In this document: one piece after another, positions 60,201-64,000 of the stretch
How the letters are laid out: every line of letters starts with the position of its first letter
Numbering within the stretch: position 1 is the first letter of the stretch
Assembly: GCF_036373705.1 (NCBI RefSeq)
Contig: NC_089856.1
Location: 4,427,001 to 4,491,000 of the forward strand
DNA length: 64,000 bases
Direction: 5' to 3'
Source of the DNA: Amia ocellicauda
Taxonomy: Eukaryota > Chordata > Actinopteri > Amiiformes > Amiidae
Made by a program: the position numbers and the translations under genes
Notes under the pieces: model-generated
The model's database searches: none
What the model was told of the DNA's origin: nothing
Seen by the model: only the letters and a program-made list of their open reading frames with translations

Positions 60201-62559
60201 ATGGCGATGAACATTTTAATTATTCAGTAATAAGTATTATATACTTTTCCACCAAATATGTACAAAAATGTCACTCTTGCACTTGTGTTAATAACATCTT
60301 AATATCTTATTCAACAGGTGTGTTCAGGTTTCGTTTTATGAGAAGAGAAAACGGTCAAATACGCAAAATTAGTTTAACAATGAAAGCTGATCCAGAAGTC
60401 AACCTGGCAAGTTTTGTAAGCTGGGAACTCTTGAATCTCTGTTGGTAAACAATGGTTTAGTCCTAGAGTATTACAACAATCCTGGGAAACATATCAAATG
60501 GTTTAGCCCAACCAAATTGCTGAGTGGGTGGAGACAGAGGCTCATGGGATTAAATGGCCCAGGGGGTCTCTGCTGGCATGTCCAATTGCAACATCTATGA
60601 GGAATTCAGTTGTAAATCTGCGAGGCCTGAACAAGACCAGATATGTCGGCCTCTTCTTCCTTCTCCTACAAAATATGCCCCTAATTTAATTAAGGGAAAG
60701 TTCTGCCTGGAGGCAAACCTGCTGTTTAAACTGTTACTGTGTCTGCTGTTGCTGTCGTTTGCCAGAAAGCCAGGGGGCGCTGGTTTTTAAACTGGTCAGG
60801 TGATGCAGAAACCACAAATCCCTGGAGAGCTGCAAGCTGGTCAACTTTTTTCTTCCGTCTTTTAAAATAAAAACTTAAATCTGGGAAGAAAAACAAAAGG
60901 AGAATTCAACCTGACCTCAGAAGCAATTTATTTTCTTCAGTTAACACAGACTAGGAAGACCAATACCTGATTAATGTGGCATCTCCAATTATCCCAACTC
61001 AGAAGGGACCATTACTGAACTTGGATCACCTCTACGACTCCAAAACGCGTTTTTTAAGTTTCCCCTCACAGCTATTGTATTGTACCAACTGGATGATTTG
61101 ATACAGCTGGAAATGCAAATTATCCTTTGACCAGCTACTTAAATGTGTCAATTGTGTACCTGTAAATTAAGGTTAAGGCAGTTGCACCAAGTAGCTTAAC
61201 AGTATGAAGCCAGTATAGTAGTTAAGGGAAATTCTGCTGTATCTAACAGCAGATGAGGAAGCTCTTACCGTGCAGTTGTGTTTGATGCAGTCCTCCCAGA
61301 AGCGGCTGGCTGAAAATTTCTTCTTCACCACCACGGTCAGACCATAGATCAGACACTGGCCCACTCCCATTATATTGCCTGGAAACAAGCACCCACAAAG
61401 CAAAGTCAAAGTCTCAGACGGAAGTCCGATTTACACCAGAAAAGCACCTGATTTTCAGGAGGCTTCAGACTTGTTGTTGACCTTTGGGTTAAAACTACTT
61501 GGTAGTGGAAGGAAAAGACACACACACAAGACACAAACAGATACAATCACACAGCACAAAGAGACACAGACACACACAGCATACCTGCAGAGTGATAGAG
61601 AGGAAGACAGTCATAGATGATGTCATCAGAGCGCATCCCAAAAGCGTGGTACCCAAAGGCAGCAATCCGGTAATACCTGCAGCCACAGACATCAGCAGTG
61701 ACAGGATTTAATATGGAGCTCTAGAGCTCACAATATGGCTGACCGCTTACTTGCAAACAACTGTGAAAATGAAACGCATGTACGGTGACGGCACACATCA
61801 ACACAGAAAATATTAAAACATTGTCCCGGCATTGTACAGGCAGGGTGGAGAGAAGTGGGCTGTGCAAGACTTGAATCATCACAGACATGACAGCGCCTCC
61901 ATGTGGCATCACTGGGCGCCAGCTGGTCTGGGTTGTCAACAGTTTCCCACTGCATCATATTCTCCCATTGGTGGATAAGCTGGGGCCTGTGGGGCATTCT
62001 GGGATTGTAACGCAAGAAAGTCACAGGCGCGTTCGACAGCCTGGGTTCTCGTAGGCTCCTGTGAAGGACTGTCAAAGCAGTGATCGGACCCTAAGCTGGG
62101 GTGGCAGATAACTGAGATATCTTGGGTTATTTCACAAAGAAAAAGACGTTTGCCATTTCACCTGAATATAAACCACAGACTTTTGTTAATGCAGATATTG
62201 AATAGATCTGTTTGAATCTTTTATTTAGTTTTATTCATTTCCCTTTTAATGCATTTGCCAGGTTAGACAAATCAGAGTGTCTCGGGGCAGAACGGGGTGG
62301 GGAATAATTGGGCTCATTCATCAGATGTAGACAAATGTTCTCTTGACATTGTTTAGGGAAATCCTTCAGGAGGGCAGGATTTGAGGTCAGAAAGAGGCTA
62401 ACCAGGACACACCCATTGCTCTTCTGTCCATTCGGAGCTCTACGGGCAGGCCTGAGAGACACGGCGTTGGTAGAAATGCAGAGACTCACCGGCTGTGTAC
62501 TACAATAGCTGCTTTGGGAAGCCCTGTAGTGCCCGAGGTATAGATGTAGAAGAGACGAT
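57291..62559 (-). CDS. SLC27A1: long-chain fatty acid transport protein 1 (FATP1), 5' part missing
   Basis: Nine exons: 62559-62490, 61676-61585, 61378-61269, 60044-59835, 59679-59553, 59009-58872, 58558-58394, 58101-57955 and 57448-57291. They give 404 continuous codons to the stop, about the last 63 percent of the protein. All introns are GT-AG. FATP1 is a membrane acyl-CoA synthetase that couples uptake of long-chain fatty acids to CoA activation. Visible blocks are the AMP-binding P-loop [32 protein letters not shown], the FATP signature region [53 protein letters not shown] followed by [10 protein letters not shown], and [17 protein letters not shown]. The amino-terminal membrane segment and first exons lie beyond 64000. 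FATP4 was considered; the NPCSI/NCSI block, [18 protein letters not shown] and the PGLS neighbour favour FATP1. Confidence 0.95.
58141..58163. repeat. (CAGT)n microsatellite
   Basis: Nearly six tandem CAGT units in the SLC27A1 intron between the last three exons. Confidence 0.85.
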
Positions 62560-64000
62560 CTGAAGAAAGAGAGAGAGGGAAGATGGTGAGACAGCAGTGA
62601 GGCAGAGACTGAGCTGCAATCAGTTAATTGCCTTGAGAGTAGCTGAACATGTTCCATTGATTAGACTTGATTAGATTGATTGATTGACTTTGCAGTAGTA
62701 GGAGCATAATATACCAGCTTCATTACTGGTATATTATACTGGATCGCATCAGAGCTCATTTGTTATGGAGAGTTTGTTACTGGGAAGGACACGATTACTG
62801 CTAGCATTGAAATCATTCCATGTGGATTGCCCTGGTACAGCTCTGCTTTGTGCATGGCGTTTTTCCTCCCCATAGAGACCTTTTGTGACAGGGTATTTTA
62901 TAACACTGACTGCCCTCAAGATGTATTGCTGGAGGACCCAGCCCCGGCGAATCATGACAACAAGTGTGAGCCAAAGACAGAGGCATATTGGGGGAGACAG
63001 CAAGTGGCAATAGGTCTTGGGTGGGAGCAGATTTGTACCATTCTCCCCTTTCACATACCCAGACGTCACACATGAGACTCCGCTTCCCACAAATGATTTC
63101 ACAACCTTTGAATCAGCAGACCATCAAACCACAGCAGTGACAGCCTAGATCAATCTACTCTTCCACATTATACACTATCAAAGTATTTACCAACTATATG
63201 CCTTGCTGTGCAGTGCTCTAAATAGCTCTTGACATGATACAATTGTAGTCTAAAGAATTCATAATTGTCAACTGAAACAATGTGACTCAATACACTACAC
63301 TGGTAGATTGGTTGATTGCTCAACACTGTACTAAATTGTTTTAATATATTCGTCTGATAAATGCAACTTTCAGTTTTTGGGGAATTTTTAATTCTTCCTT
63401 TTGCTCGACCTAGTACAATAAATGCAATATATGCCTTCTGACTTCTTAGACATACAAAATCCCTTCTCATCGTAGTTAGTCTGTATCTTGGTTGGTTGGT
63501 GGTTTGTGATGCTTTGACATCAACTCACAGATGCTCTGGTTGGAATGAGGGGGTATGCACATTTCTGTTATCTCACTAATGCTAAGAGAAGCAATCTTTC
63601 TACAAACTGACAGAACACAACACAGTTACAGGTTTATAATATGTGATTCCCTAAAAACATAACATAAAGAGGCCCTTGTGTTGCCATTTATTCTTACAAA
63701 TACAAGTGTCAGTTCCTGTCTGCTGGAGGTTAGGGCTTCTTGTTTGAGTTTTTGTTGTTGCCGTTATTCATGCTGAAACCACAATACTTAGGGCACTGAG
63801 ACGGAGGGAATCCAAATGGGCAAAACAGTTACAACATGTTTGGCAGATAGGGAAAAAACAACAACAAAAAAAACCCTCTAAATCCAATAAAAGATTTAGC
63901 TGCAAGATAATGAGGTTTTGAGGTGCAGAAGACAATGAATCATACACGAGTCAGGCAGCTGTGCCGTAATGTACTATTTTTCTTTTCATGAACATAATAT
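62560..64000 (-). other. SLC27A1: SLC27A1 intron, continuing past the window
   Basis: The acceptor CTTCAG at 62561-62560 opens this intron. No upstream FATP1 exon was recognised before the window ends, so the intron is at least 1.4 kb. Open frames here have no family resemblance. Confidence 0.6.

Overview
This window is nuclear DNA of a vertebrate, most likely a ray-finned fish. It carries five protein-coding genes with many short exons and GT-AG introns, all transcribed from the minus strand. The gaps hold fish-type Tc1/mariner relics, MITEs, LINE tails and AT-rich microsatellites. I cannot name the species. Left to right the genes are NXNL1 (1554-2953), COLGALT1 (7609-29614), NIBAN3/FAM129C (33155-42786), PGLS (49076-52403) and the 3' two thirds of SLC27A1 (57291 to beyond 62559; its 5' exons lie past the right edge). 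I assembled each model by hand from splice sites, reading phase and similarity to remembered vertebrate proteins. The four complete models stay in frame end to end: 230, 608, 662 and 256 aa.

Layout. 1-1553 is gene-poor with repeat fragments. 1554-2953 is NXNL1 in two exons. 2954-5134 is intergenic and holds a MITE. 5135-30250 is COLGALT1, with a long 3'UTR, 12 coding exons, a 14.7 kb first intron and a GC-rich promoter. 30420-31487 is a decayed Tc1 transposon. 33155-42786 is NIBAN3 in 14 coding exons, starting with a 55-base exon and rich in (AAT)n arrays. 42787-48896 is intergenic with two Tc1-type remnants. 48897-53540 is PGLS, with a DD36E transposase relic in an intron, one GC-AG intron and a CpG-rich promoter. 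53541-55200 is intergenic. 55201-64000 is SLC27A1.

The same five genes are neighbours on human chromosome 19p13.11. From memory the human order is NXNL1, SLC27A1, PGLS, NIBAN3, COLGALT1, with the last four opposite to NXNL1. Here the four-gene block is inverted relative to NXNL1. The genes do not form one pathway. NXNL1 makes a photoreceptor thioredoxin-like factor, COLGALT1 glycosylates collagen in the ER, NIBAN3 is a PH-domain Niban protein, PGLS is an oxidative pentose-phosphate enzyme and SLC27A1 imports and activates long-chain fatty acids. NXNL1 and PGLS both bear on NADPH and thiol redox, but a functional reason for the linkage is speculation.

I found no unknown multi-gene system. The observations most worth checking are a stop codon built into the NXNL1 splice donor that recreates a 109-aa short form, the block inversion, a four-unit heat-shock-element-like site in the COLGALT1 promoter, a ZNF143-type site in the PGLS promoter, the PGLS GC-AG intron, and microsatellites next to splice sites or inside coding sequence.
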